A DNA stretch of 64,000 bases, from the NCBI RefSeq assembly GCF_024793945.1, contig NZ_JANUSD010000001.1:124001-188000 (forward strand), read 5' to 3'. The position numbers and the translations under genes were made by a program. The notes under the pieces were generated by a model that was given only the letters and a program-made list of their open reading frames with translations, made no database searches and was not told where the DNA came from. The stretch is from Emticicia fluvialis. GTDB lineage: Bacteria; Bacteroidota; Bacteroidia; Cytophagales; Spirosomataceae. Shown here one piece after another: positions 28,397 to 37,625 of the stretch (within the stretch, counting starts at the first letter, position 1; each line of letters starts with the position of its first letter).

Positions 28397-29653
28397 ATGA
28401 AAAGAGTTCTTTTTTTATTAATGCTTGCTTCAGCATTTATTACCAGCTGCGACAAAGATGAAGTTACTAACGACCCTCAGACAGGTACCAAACCGGATGA
28501 GCTGAGCGTAACAGGAGAAGTGTCTGGTACATGGGCTAAAAATTCGATAGTTACCGTAAAAGGCGACATCGTGGTACCTGCCGGTAAAAGCCTGATTATT
28601 CAGGAAGGAGTTACTGTAGTAATGGATACAGTAGCCAAACCAGAGTTTATTGTGCATGGTAATCTATACTCGGTTGGTACTAAAGAAAAACCTGTAAAGT
28701 TTACAGTTATAGAAGCCGCCAGAACCGGCAAGTATAATTTCGGGCGTTTGTGGGGTGGTATTCTGGCCTCTAAAACCTGTGCAGAATTATTACTGGATAA
28801 CACCATTTTAGAATATGGTGGCGCCACCACTACCGAAGCCTCAACTTCAGTAAAGCAGGGTTTATATAAAGCAGCCAGCGGCGAGCGCGTTCCGGCCCTT
28901 TGGTTTTCTAATGTAAGTGGTAAACTGGTGGTTCAAAACTCAACTATCCGCCATTTTGGAGAAGACGCCACCTATATTGAGGGCGGGAGCGTTATATTTG
29001 CTAATAACATTTTTCATACCACCGGCGAAAGTGGAGGAGATGCTATCAACCTTAAATCGGGCGTAAATGCAGATGTAGCGTACAATTTGGTTTATAACGC
29101 CAATACCAATGGTTTAAAGTTATCAAATGTTGGCGAAAGAACACCGCAGTTATTTATTGTAGGCTACAATAATACGTTTGTAAACAATGGCTGGAGAAGA
29201 CCTTCAGTAAAAGGCGGATCAATATGGGTAGAGGCAAGCGCCAATGTAGAATTACATAACAACCTGCTGGTTAATTGCCGGTTCGGAATTAAAAGAGATA
29301 CTAAAAAGCCTGAGGATAATCGTTCAGTATTTACAAATACCTATTATTACGGTTTCTATCAGGATGGCGTAAACCAGTTTCAGCCAAGTTCAGAAATCAT
29401 TGCCGGTACCAGTGATGTAATCAGTAAAACGGCCGGAGACAATGACCCGAAATTTGTTAATTATCCTGTAAGTACCGCAAAAGATAGTAATTTCGATTCC
29501 AACTGGGATTTCAGACTCCAAACAGGTTCACCAGTACTGGGTAAAGGTATTACTAATTTCAAAAGAAATTTTGCTAATGGTTTAACGCTGAATGGCCAGT
29601 TGTACAAGTCGCCGGAGCCTTCAACCTACTCAGGAGCATTCAATGTAAAATAA
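28397..29653 (+). CDS. Beta-helix lipoprotein of the phytase locus
   Basis: About 418-aa lipoprotein with lipobox ITSC followed by DKDE. The ATG at 28397 starts directly with the basic signal peptide MKRVLFLLML; an in-frame ATG at 28379 adds six residues and cannot be excluded. The body is a right-handed parallel beta-helix with stacked Asn/Gly-rich turns, for example LVVQNSTIRHFGED and NVELHNNLLVN. The early segment GKSLIIQEGVTVV matches the corresponding part of the lipoprotein at 15.3 kb. It begins 28 bp after the receptor stop. A substrate-binding role beside the receptor is inferred. Confidence 0.85.
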   Translation: MKRVLFLLMLASAFITSCDKDEVTNDPQTGTKPDELSVTGEVSGTWAKNSIVTVKGDIVVPAGKSLIIQEGVTVVMDTVAKPEFIVHGNLYSVGTKEKPVKFTVIEAARTGKYNFGRLWGGILASKTCAELLLDNTILEYGGATTTEASTSVKQGLYKAASGERVPALWFSNVSGKLVVQNSTIRHFGEDATYIEGGSVIFANNIFHTTGESGGDAINLKSGVNADVAYNLVYNANTNGLKLSNVGERTPQLFIVGYNNTFVNNGWRRPSVKGGSIWVEASANVELHNNLLVNCRFGIKRDTKKPEDNRSVFTNTYYYGFYQDGVNQFQPSSEIIAGTSDVISKTAGDNDPKFVNYPVSTAKDSNFDSNWDFRLQTGSPVLGKGITNFKRNFANGLTLNGQLYKSPEPSTYSGAFNVK

Positions 29654-29663
29654 TATTTTTGAC

Positions 29664-29700
29664 AAAGCCCCAGGCCAGGTACAGATTTGGCTTGGGGTTT
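29664..29700 (+). terminator. Imperfect hairpin between lipoprotein and phytase genes
   Basis: An imperfect inverted repeat (AAAGCCCCAGGCCA against TGGCTTGGGGTTT) lies just before the phytase ATG. It may attenuate phytase expression or protect mRNA ends. Confidence 0.5.
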
Positions 29701-29714
29701 AATCTGTTCCCATT

Positions 29715-30800
29715 ATGAATATCCGTTTAGTGCCCTTTTTATGTCTGCTCTTATTATCTTGTGTAAACAGGCAGCAGCCATCTTCCATTCAAAATGTTTC
29801 GGCTGCTGAATCGGTTATTGCGCCGGTTTATGTAACCGATAGCGTGAGAAGAGACTCAGATGACCCTGCAGTTTGGATTAACCCGAAAGACCCCGGCAAA
29901 AGCCTGATTTTAGGAACAGACAAAGACCAGGATGGCGCCCTTTATGTTTTTGATTTACAAGGCAAAGTTCAGGAAGACAAAGTGGTGCGCGGGCTGAAAA
30001 GACCTAATAATGTGGATATTGAATATGGGCTTGTTTTAAATGGCGTGGCCACCGACATTGCGGTAACTACCGAACGCTACACGCATAAACTCAGGATTTT
30101 TTCATTGCCTGATATGAAACCCATTGATAACGGGGGCATAGCTGTTTTTGAGAATGAAAATGAGGCGGGTTTCAGAGACCTGATGGGAATAGCTTTATAT
30201 AAAACTAAAAAAGGCCAGATATATGCCATTGTAGGCCGGAAAACCGGGCCAACAGCCGGAGGCTATTTAGGGCAATATTTGTTAAATGATGATGGCAGCG
30301 GCCGGGTGAAAGCCACCCTTGTAAGAAAGTTTGGTTTATATAGCGGCAAAAAAGAAATAGAATCAATTATGGTTGATGATGAACTGGGCTATGTGTATTA
30401 TTCAGACGAGGGAGTGGGTGTAAGGCAGTACTTTGCTGACCCAGAAAAGGGTAATAACCAGTTAAGCCTGTTTGCCACCACCGGATTTACGGAAGACCAC
30501 GAGGGAATATCGCTGTATAGACTCTCTAAAACTACCGGGTATATTCTGGTTTCGGATCAGGGTGCAGATAAGTTCCATATTTTCAGTCGGGAAGGCACCA
30601 GAGAAAATCCATACGAGCACCGGTTGTTAAAAGTTGTAAAAGTGCAGGCCCACCAGAGTGACGGTTCTGAAACCATTGCCCTGCCGCTGAACAAAACCTT
30701 TCAAAAGGGTTTTTTTATAGCCATGAGCGATGACAGAACTTTTCACCTTTACAAATGGGAAGACATAGCCGGGAGAGAACTGAAGACTATTAAGCCCTGA
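29715..30800 (+). CDS. Beta-propeller phytase (3-phytase), lipoprotein
   Basis: Releases phosphate from myo-inositol hexakisphosphate in a calcium-dependent way. The 361-aa protein has a lipoprotein signal (LLLLSC). The family signatures are DDPAVWINP near residue 55, followed by GTDKDQDGALYVFDLQG, and EDHEGISLY with VSDQGADKFHIF near the end; these are six-bladed propeller repeats. The length is typical. It lies 61 bp after the beta-helix lipoprotein and completes a receptor / lipoprotein / phytase operon. The surface or periplasmic location fits direct capture of the phosphate released. Its last 11 bp overlap the convergent glutaminase-like gene. Confidence 0.93.
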   Translation: MNIRLVPFLCLLLLSCVNRQQPSSIQNVSAAESVIAPVYVTDSVRRDSDDPAVWINPKDPGKSLILGTDKDQDGALYVFDLQGKVQEDKVVRGLKRPNNVDIEYGLVLNGVATDIAVTTERYTHKLRIFSLPDMKPIDNGGIAVFENENEAGFRDLMGIALYKTKKGQIYAIVGRKTGPTAGGYLGQYLLNDDGSGRVKATLVRKFGLYSGKKEIESIMVDDELGYVYYSDEGVGVRQYFADPEKGNNQLSLFATTGFTEDHEGISLYRLSKTTGYILVSDQGADKFHIFSREGTRENPYEHRLLKVVKVQAHQSDGSETIALPLNKTFQKGFFIAMSDDRTFHLYKWEDIAGRELKTIKP

Positions 30801-31617
30801 TAATCTGTTTAATTGATTCAGACCATTTTTCTACATTGTCTTCAAACACGCCTCGGTAATAATGAATTAAATCATGGTGTTTTTCCTGAAACTCCGGCGT
30901 CATTCTTTTGTTGGTGCTTTTGTCTCTGAACACACACTCAAAATTATTAATGCTGCCAATCAGAAACTTGTACTCGTTTATCAGTTTGGCATTGGCCTTT
31001 TTTTGAAGAGCCACCTGAATTACCTCCTGATACATCAGCAGGGCGGTTTCGTTAGCGGCAAGGCCTTTTTCAAACCACCTGTTTTGCTGGCATAGGCCTT
31101 CTATGGGGTAGAAGTTGCCATTAAACAGGCTCTTGTCAGGCTTTAATGCCGAAGGGCTTGAATAAAACAAAAACAGGTCGGCTTCCGTAATCACACATTT
31201 ATAGTTAGGGGTGTTCATATGCCCCAGCCATTCTTCGCGGCTCAGCGGTTTTGTTTCTGAAAAATTAAAGTCAAAAATCAGCTCCTGATCCTGCCACTCA
31301 ATCATTGGGGCCACGTGGTAACCCCAACGTATATGGCCAAGCGGAGCCATGCCGTTAGGGTCCTGAATCCGGAAAACCTCACGCGAGTGTTCGGAGTATC
31401 GGCATGGTGCAAAAACCCATATTTTCTTGTGAGGAACAGCATGCTTTGCTAACAAAAGAGAACCCAAATGGGCATTGCAATGACAATTGCCCTGCAGGTA
31501 TCGGTAGGACGGATACAGAAAATGTTTAATTTCATTAAATATGCTTTGAATCTCAGACCCTGCAAAAGTTTTTATTTGAAGTGCAGTAAGCATTTTTGTG
31601 CATTGATTAGAACTCAA
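30790..31617 (-). CDS. Protein-glutaminase-like enzyme (putative)
   Basis: 275-aa protein with features of the protein-glutaminase (glutamine deamidase) family. A CxxxAH element is formed by C45 and H50 in NCHCNAH. WGYHVAP follows with a candidate His (H101), and then LIFDFN with a candidate Asp (D116), an order that fits the Cys-His-Asp triad of Chryseobacterium protein-glutaminase. It has no signal peptide, unlike the secreted enzymes, so it may act inside the cell. A start at the ninth codon (MLTALQ) is also possible. The assignment rests on motif order only. The gene overlaps the phytase 3' end by 11 bp, tail to tail. Confidence 0.6.
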   Translation of the reverse strand: MSSNQCTKMLTALQIKTFAGSEIQSIFNEIKHFLYPSYRYLQGNCHCNAHLGSLLLAKHAVPHKKIWVFAPCRYSEHSREVFRIQDPNGMAPLGHIRWGYHVAPMIEWQDQELIFDFNFSETKPLSREEWLGHMNTPNYKCVITEADLFLFYSSPSALKPDKSLFNGNFYPIEGLCQQNRWFEKGLAANETALLMYQEVIQVALQKKANAKLINEYKFLIGSINNFECVFRDKSTNKRMTPEFQEKHHDLIHYYRGVFEDNVEKWSESIKQIIRA

Positions 31618-31902
31618 AACTACAAGTATGCAGATAAATTAAGAAAGGTTGGTATGTTATGATTTGGTGAAGTAATTGTAAGGCTAAAGTTAAGAGCCGG
31701 GGCTTTACAAAAGCGTCTATGACGCGGTCTTAATGGGGCATACTTTCAGGTTTAAGGGTTTATGCCCGCAGGCTGTATTTTACTTTACGTTGCCTTGGCC
31801 ATTGTAATAATTGGTGCTGCAAAAAAATCTTCTTGATAATTGTCATTTATTTCATAATTTTCTCCTAATTGTATTGCTGACTTTTTTTGCTTCCCTAACC
31901 GA
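31618..31902. other. Intergenic region upstream of the SusC operator
   Basis: AT-rich, with no open frame of interest. It separates the glutaminase-like gene and the SusC gene, which point away from each other. The SusC control region begins at 31903. Confidence 0.5.
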
Positions 31903-31959
31903 CTTAACAATAGCTTAATTCAGACATAATATTCACAGAATGTTACAGGCGTACTTTTG
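31903..31959 (+). promoter_or_regulatory. PhoB/OmpR-type tandem operator and promoter of the SusC operon
   Basis: Hexamers CTTAAC (31903), CTTAAT (31914), CATAAT (31925) and CAGAAT (31936) are at exact 11-bp steps. A 10-bp spacer and a perfect -7 box TACTTTTG (31952-31959) follow. The geometry is identical to the array at 12349-12405. No good TTTG exists at -33, consistent with activator dependence. Confidence 0.75.
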
Positions 31960-32037
31960 CAGCCTGAAAACCTGCTGACGAGTTATTATTTAAATCTAAA
32001 CGATTAACATCTTTTTTAACGTCAAAAACAAAAGTAT

Positions 32038-35000
32038 ATGAAAAAACATCTCCTATTATGCATGGTGGTTCTTCTGAGCAGCCTGTTAATGAGTAGGGCA
32101 ATTTATGCACAAACTATTGTAAGCGGGAAGGTATCCTCTGCCACCGGCGAGGGACTCCCCGGAGTAAGCGTTATGTTAAAGGGTACTAAACAGGGTACCA
32201 ATTCTGATGCAAACGGAAATTTCAGGATTACTGGTGTGGGTGCCAATTCAGTATTGGTTTTTTCGGCCATTGGTTACTTAACCGAAGAGCGTTCAGTAGG
32301 TAACCAGACTACTATTAATGTTACATTGAATGAAGACACCAAAGCCCTTAACGAAGTAGTGGTTACAGCGCTTGGTATCAAAAAAGACATTCGTCGCATC
32401 GGGGTGGCTATTCAATCTATTGATGGTGCCGCCACTATTAAAGCACGCGAGCCAAACGCCATTAATGCACTAGCGGGGAAAGTTGCTGGTTTAACCATCG
32501 GTACTCAACCTGAGTTATTGCGCAAGCCAAATATCTCGCTTCGCGGTAATAGCGAAATCCTTTTTGTGGTTGACGGTGTACCTATCAACTCTGACACCTG
32601 GAACATCAGCCCTGATGATATTGAAACTTACTCGGTTCTGAAAGGGGCATCTGCTTCGGCGCTTTATGGTTTCCGTGGTAAAAACGGTGCAATTCTCATT
32701 ACCACCAAACGTGGTTCTAAAGATAAACGCGGGTATTCGGTTGAACTGAACTCTTCAACCATGATTGACAACGGTTTCTATGCCATTCCGAAAGTACAGG
32801 ATTTGTATGGCCCGGGAGACCACGGCCGTTATGCATTTGTTGACGGTAAAGGTGGTGGATTAAACGACGGTGACTATGACGGTGGCTGGGGACCTAAATT
32901 TGAAGGCCAGCTGATACCGCAGTATGATAGCCCGGTTGACCCCAAAACAGGCATAAGACAGGGCACACCATGGGTTGCGCGTGGTAAAGACAACCTTGAG
33001 CGTTTCCTTCAGGCGGGTATTCTTTCAACTAATAACATAGCTGTTTCAGCTACTGGCGAGAAGTATAACCTGCGTTTCTCTGCTTCTCAGATTTCTCAAA
33101 GAGGCATTGTTCCTAACACCAAACTGAATATTAGCAACTTCAATGTAAGTGCTGATTACAAATTCTCAAACCGCCTTTCTTTTACTTCAAATCTGCAATA
33201 TAACAAGCAGTACACGCCAAATATTCCGGATGTAAACTACGGCCCCAATTCAATTATCTATAACATGACCCTTTGGGCGGGTGCCGACTGGAATGTTGAC
33301 GACATGCGCAACTACTGGCAACCGGGTAAAGAAGGTATCCAGCAGATTTACGCAGAATACCAACGTTACAATAACCCGTATTTTATGAGTTATGAGTGGT
33401 TAAGAGGCCATTACAAAACCGATATCATAGGCCAGGCTGCATTAACCTATAAATTTACAGACTACCTTGAGGCGACGTTCCGTTCGCAGGTTACCACCTG
33501 GAACCTGTTCCGCAACGAAAAAATGCCGTACTCTGCCGGAGCTTATGGCCGTGACGAACGCCGTGGAGACTACCGCGAAGACCGTCGTAACCTGTTTGAA
33601 AACAATACCGACGTACTTATTAAATTTGATAAAGACCTGTTTAGTGGCCTTAATGCCAAAGTATGGGCGGGGGGTAATATCCGTACTTTTGAGTATGATT
33701 CTCAGTATGGGTCTACAGATTACCTGAACGTACCAGGCTTGTATAACTTCAGCAACTCGGCCAATCCGGTTCGCACAGCCAACTTTGCTTCTGCCATGCG
33801 TGTAAATTCGGCTTATTATTCGGCTGACTTCACGTATAAGAATTTCCTGACTATCGGAACAACCGGCCGTGTTGATAAACTCTCGACACAACCAGCCGGT
33901 AACAATACATTCTTTTATCCTTCTGTTTCTGCCTCAACTGTTCTTTCAGACTACCTGAGTGTACCATCAGCTATTTCATTCCTGAAACTGCGTGCTTCAT
34001 ACGCCAACGTAAAAGATGGTTTAACACGTAGCACCATTGGTACAACCCCAAGTTTGGGCGACGGCAACCCGATTGGATATGGCGACCAGTATTACTCACC
34101 GTATGACGGCCCGGCTTATAGTAACTCGGCAGTTTATTCAACGCCATTTGCCTATAACAACCAACCGGCTGCTTATTTTACAGGTACGCTGAACAACCCA
34201 TCATTGAAACCAAGCTCTACTTCACAAACAGAACTTGGTCTTGATTTCAGAGTATTGCAGAACCGTATCGGTCTTGATGTAACCTACTTTATTTCTGACG
34301 AAGGCCCGAGAATCTTCTCATTGCCTATCTCTACCACTACCGGTTATTCGGCAGCTTTGGTGAATGGTATCAAAACGCAGAAAAGAGGATGGGAAATTGC
34401 TCTTACAGGCTCACCTCTTAAAAGTGCCGACGGCTTAAACTGGGACGTGCTTGTAAACTACTCAACTTATCAGGAAAAACTTACCGAAATATATCCGGGT
34501 GTTGAGAACCTGAACACCTTCTTTAAAGTAGGCGACCGTCTTGATAAATTCTATGGGTCGGCCTTTGTAAGAACTCCTACCGGGCAAATCATTAACGATG
34601 CTTCGGGTCGTCCAATTACAACTCCGGTAGCGCAATTCCTGGGTTATATTAATCCTAAGTTTGTGTTTGGTATCAATAACAAATTCAGCTATAAAAACGT
34701 GAACGTGAGCTTCCAGTTCGACGGTCGTATCGGCGGTGTTATTTCAAACTACATCCAACGCCAGACCTACCGTGGTGGTCGTCATATTGGTATAACAGAG
34801 GGTGCAATGGGTATAGCTCGTGAGCAGGACTACCTGGGCGTAAAAGCGTATGTAGGCGAAGGCGTGTTGCTTGCCAATAAACCAGCTGTGCCAATTAAAT
34901 ATGATGCTGACGGTAAAGTAACCAATTACGAAGAACTGATATACAGAACCAATGACACCAAACAATTTGTGCAAGACTACGTGAGCCGTTACTATAATAC

Positions 35001-35247
35001 CGACGAAGGTAACCTGATGAGCCGCTCTTTTGGTATGTTGCGTGAAGTGGTAATAGGTTATAACCTGCCTGAGAAATGGTTGGGGAAATCAATCAGAAAT
35101 GCTTCGGTATCATTAGTAGGCAGAAACCTGCTTTACTTTGCCGAGAAAAAAGACATTGACCTTAACCAGTATATTACCAATGGCGGGTCTGGTCTTCAGA
35201 CACCATCAACCAGAAGATACGGTATCAACCTGAACTTTACTTTCTAA
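32038..35247 (+). CDS. SusC/RagA-family TonB-linked outer-membrane transporter
   Basis: 1069-aa SusC-type receptor. Signal peptide ends at IYAQ. A carboxypeptidase-regulatory-like domain (about 28-105) and a plug (about 120-240) follow. The plug includes the SusC signature region LRGNSEILFVVDGVPIN and SALYGFRGKNGAILITTK. The barrel ends in YGINLNFTF. A SusD-like lipoprotein gene lies 70 bp downstream, so the two form the usual bin-and-lid importer. SusC/D pairs mostly import glycans or peptides; here the operon continues with a PhnZ-like phosphonate oxygenase and a phosphatase-superfamily enzyme. I therefore infer import of an organophosphorus or phosphonate-bearing molecule. The promoter has the strong 11-bp array. 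Confidence 0.94.
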   Translation: MKKHLLLCMVVLLSSLLMSRAIYAQTIVSGKVSSATGEGLPGVSVMLKGTKQGTNSDANGNFRITGVGANSVLVFSAIGYLTEERSVGNQTTINVTLNEDTKALNEVVVTALGIKKDIRRIGVAIQSIDGAATIKAREPNAINALAGKVAGLTIGTQPELLRKPNISLRGNSEILFVVDGVPINSDTWNISPDDIETYSVLKGASASALYGFRGKNGAILITTKRGSKDKRGYSVELNSSTMIDNGFYAIPKVQDLYGPGDHGRYAFVDGKGGGLNDGDYDGGWGPKFEGQLIPQYDSPVDPKTGIRQGTPWVARGKDNLERFLQAGILSTNNIAVSATGEKYNLRFSASQISQRGIVPNTKLNISNFNVSADYKFSNRLSFTSNLQYNKQYTPNIPDVNYGPNSIIYNMTLWAGADWNVDDMRNYWQPGKEGIQQIYAEYQRYNNPYFMSYEWLRGHYKTDIIGQAALTYKFTDYLEATFRSQVTTWNLFRNEKMPYSAGAYGRDERRGDYREDRRNLFENNTDVLIKFDKDLFSGLNAKVWAGGNIRTFEYDSQYGSTDYLNVPGLYNFSNSANPVRTANFASAMRVNSAYYSADFTYKNFLTIGTTGRVDKLSTQPAGNNTFFYPSVSASTVLSDYLSVPSAISFLKLRASYANVKDGLTRSTIGTTPSLGDGNPIGYGDQYYSPYDGPAYSNSAVYSTPFAYNNQPAAYFTGTLNNPSLKPSSTSQTELGLDFRVLQNRIGLDVTYFISDEGPRIFSLPISTTTGYSAALVNGIKTQKRGWEIALTGSPLKSADGLNWDVLVNYSTYQEKLTEIYPGVENLNTFFKVGDRLDKFYGSAFVRTPTGQIINDASGRPITTPVAQFLGYINPKFVFGINNKFSYKNVNVSFQFDGRIGGVISNYIQRQTYRGGRHIGITEGAMGIAREQDYLGVKAYVGEGVLLANKPAVPIKYDADGKVTNYEELIYRTNDTKQFVQDYVSRYYNTDEGNLMSRSFGMLREVVIGYNLPEKWLGKSIRNASVSLVGRNLLYFAEKKDIDLNQYITNGGSGLQTPSTRRYGINLNFTF

Positions 35248-35317
35248 GCATGGTATTAGCCGGCAGCTCATGTAGATGAGCCTTATTTCAATAACATCAA
35301 GATAAAAACATTTAACA

Positions 35318-36910
35318 ATGAAGATACATCAGTTATTCGCAGGAGTTTTCGCAGTTTTGGCTGTTACGCTGAGCAGTTGCGAAAAATCGTTTGAAGACCT
35401 TGAAAAAGACCCGAACCGCCCGGTTCATGTGCCTGCATCGCTTGTTTTACAGGGCGTTGAGGCTGATATGGCAGGTAATACCGGCCGCCCTTTCAGCGCC
35501 GAAATGCGCTGGAACCAGTTTTACTGTTCTAACTACAACTACTACGCCAACAACGAGTACACCTGGACAGCCACTCCGAATCACTACAATACCCTTAAAA
35601 ACGTAGTGAAAATGGAAGAAGAGGCCAAACGTGCCGGACTTGCAGACGTAAACGGATACTCGGCGCTTGGTAAATTCTTCAGAGCTTTCTTTATTGAAGA
35701 AATGACCAAACGTGTGGGTGACCTTCCGGTTTCTGAAGCCTTGAAAGGTATTGATAATACCACCCCGAAATATGATACCCAAAAAGCGGTATATATTCAG
35801 ATTCTTAACTGGCTTGACGAAGCCAATGCAAACCTGGCTACTCTGATTGCACAGGGACAAACCGTTCCTGGGGATTTTTACTTCGGCGGTGACCTGCGCA
35901 AATGGCAAAAAGCCGTGAACGCATATAAACTGCGAGTGCTGGTTTCATTGAGCAAAAAAGAAACCGATGGCGACCTGAACATCAAGGCCCGCTTTGCAGA
36001 GATGATGGGTAACCCAAGCAAGTTTCCGTTGTTAGAGAGCTTATCAGATAACCTGGAGTTTAAATACAATCAGTTTAACAAGTATCCGTCAAACCCTGAC
36101 AACTTTGGCTTTGATGCCACCCGCCAGAACATGGCAAAAACTTATGTTGGCTTGTTGTCTTCGTTGCGTGACCCACGCGTAATGGTAACCTGCGAACCGG
36201 CTGGCGCTGAACTGAAAGCAGGTAAATTGCCTTCAGACTACACTGCATTTGTAGGCGCAAGCTCGGCAGAAGACTTAACCGACATGAGCGACAAGGCCGG
36301 TAGAAACAATGGCGCTGGTTTTGCTCCGGGTTTGTATTCGTTCCAGAATCGTTACCGTTACTACCGTAATTATACGGCTGAAAACACTTTCATTGTAGGG
36401 TATCCTGAAATGTGCTTCAATATTGCAGAGGCGTATCATCGTAGCTGGGCCAGCGGAGACGGCGAAGCTTGGTATAAAAAAGGTATTCAGTCGTCGCTTG
36501 ATTTCTATGGTATTAAAGATGGCGCCAACACCATGACCTACTCAAAGACAGGTGGCAGAGAAACCGCCGACCTTGCTAATTATAGCATTAACTTTAGCTT
36601 TGATACTTATTACAGCCAGGCTGCTGTAAAATACGCTGGTAAAAATGCTACCGGCTTAGAGCAGATTATCAGCCAGAAATATGCCGCCTTCTTTATGAAC
36701 TCTGGCATGGAAGCATATTTTAACTGGAGACGTACGGGTTTCCCTAAATTTGAAAGCGGTGTGGGTAACGGTAACTCCAACCGTATTGCGGTTCGTTGGC
36801 AGTATCCGATTTCTGAACGCACTACCAACGCCAAAAACTATAATGATGCTATCAATAGCCAGTACGCAGGCAAAGATGATATCAACGATATAGTCTGGAT
36901 TTTGAAATAA
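35318..36910 (+). CDS. SusD/RagB-family nutrient-binding lipoprotein
   Basis: 530-aa lid protein for the SusC channel. Lipobox LSSC is followed by EKSFEDLEKDPNRP, typical of the SusD-like group 2 proteins, and a helical TPR-like body. The region GMEAYFNWRRTGFPKF near the C-terminus is a hallmark of the family. Anchored at the cell surface, it should capture the substrate. It follows the SusC gene with 70 bp between them and precedes a hairpin and the PhnZ-like gene. Confidence 0.94.
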   Translation: MKIHQLFAGVFAVLAVTLSSCEKSFEDLEKDPNRPVHVPASLVLQGVEADMAGNTGRPFSAEMRWNQFYCSNYNYYANNEYTWTATPNHYNTLKNVVKMEEEAKRAGLADVNGYSALGKFFRAFFIEEMTKRVGDLPVSEALKGIDNTTPKYDTQKAVYIQILNWLDEANANLATLIAQGQTVPGDFYFGGDLRKWQKAVNAYKLRVLVSLSKKETDGDLNIKARFAEMMGNPSKFPLLESLSDNLEFKYNQFNKYPSNPDNFGFDATRQNMAKTYVGLLSSLRDPRVMVTCEPAGAELKAGKLPSDYTAFVGASSAEDLTDMSDKAGRNNGAGFAPGLYSFQNRYRYYRNYTAENTFIVGYPEMCFNIAEAYHRSWASGDGEAWYKKGIQSSLDFYGIKDGANTMTYSKTGGRETADLANYSINFSFDTYYSQAAVKYAGKNATGLEQIISQKYAAFFMNSGMEAYFNWRRTGFPKFESGVGNGNSNRIAVRWQYPISERTTNAKNYNDAINSQYAGKDDINDIVWILK

Positions 36911-36933
36911 TATTGATTTGTGTAAATAAGGTT

Positions 36934-36965
36934 GAAAGTAGCAGGACATTGTTCTGCTACTTTTC
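36934..36965 (+). terminator. Hairpin between susD and the PhnZ-like gene
   Basis: AAAGTAGCAG (36935-36944) pairs with its complement (36954-36963), followed by a short T-rich stretch. It could terminate part of the transcripts, so the surface pair would be expressed above the enzymes. Confidence 0.7.
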
Positions 36966-36987
36966 TTTCAATAATAAGGTAAGTGAT

Positions 36988-37560
36988 ATGAAAGACATCA
37001 GCAGTATAATTGATGAAATCAGAAACATCTTCCTGTCGCAGGGAGATGAAGAATATTATGGCGAGGCCATCAGCCAGTATGAACATGCCGCACAGGCCGC
37101 TATTCTTGCGCAGGTATCAGGCTTTGATGATGAGGTGCAGATAGCCGCTTTTCTGCACGATATCGGGCATTTGCTGCCGGCAGCATCAGAAGAAGAACTG
37201 ATGGCCGTTTATGGGCGTAAAGACCATGAAGGTGTAGCCGCCGACTGGCTGAGAGAACGTGGGTTCTCTGAAAAAATAGCCGTTCTGGTTGAAAACCACG
37301 TTAATGCCAAACGCTATTTATGCTATGCCAACCCGGCTTATTACAGTAACTTATCTGAGGCCAGCAGGCAAACACTTGAGTTTCAGGGTGGCAGAATGGA
37401 AAAAGAAGAGGCCGGGGCATTTGAGAAGAATCCTTATTTTGATGTAATCATCCGCATGAGAAGATGGGACGAGGCCGCCAAGGTAGAAAACCTGCCGTTG
37501 CCAGACCTTGAGCATTTTCTGGCCATTTGTAAAAACTATTTAAGCGCTAAAGAAGTATAG
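36988..37560 (+). CDS. phnZ: PhnZ-like HD-domain phosphonate oxygenase
   Basis: PhnZ is a mixed-valent di-iron HD-domain oxygenase that cleaves the C-P bond of 1-hydroxy-2-aminoethylphosphonate to glycine and phosphate; TmpB is a relative. From the ATG at 36988 the protein is 190 aa, the usual size. Residues match the PhnZ metal and substrate positions: YYGEAISQYEH (Y24, E26, H33), HDIGH (H57, D58, H61), H80, H104, K108 and D161. The Tyr/Glu pair before the first His distinguishes this group from ordinary HD phosphohydrolases. An earlier TTG would extend the frame through the upstream hairpin and is unlikely. No PhnY hydroxylase is in the window, so the substrate may be already hydroxylated or supplied by a distant gene. 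Confidence 0.82.
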   Translation: MKDISSIIDEIRNIFLSQGDEEYYGEAISQYEHAAQAAILAQVSGFDDEVQIAAFLHDIGHLLPAASEEELMAVYGRKDHEGVAADWLRERGFSEKIAVLVENHVNAKRYLCYANPAYYSNLSEASRQTLEFQGGRMEKEEAGAFEKNPYFDVIIRMRRWDEAAKVENLPLPDLEHFLAICKNYLSAKEV

Positions 37561-37625
37561 GTTTTGTACAAGGTAAGAAACCTGCTTACCTTGTTTGCTA
37601 TCTGTTATAAAAACATCTATCAACT

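Noticed and set aside
36913..36987. Upstream extension of the PhnZ-like gene from a TTG
   Set aside because: It would translate through the hairpin and add 25 residues absent from PhnZ; the ATG at 36988 gives residue numbering matching PhnZ.
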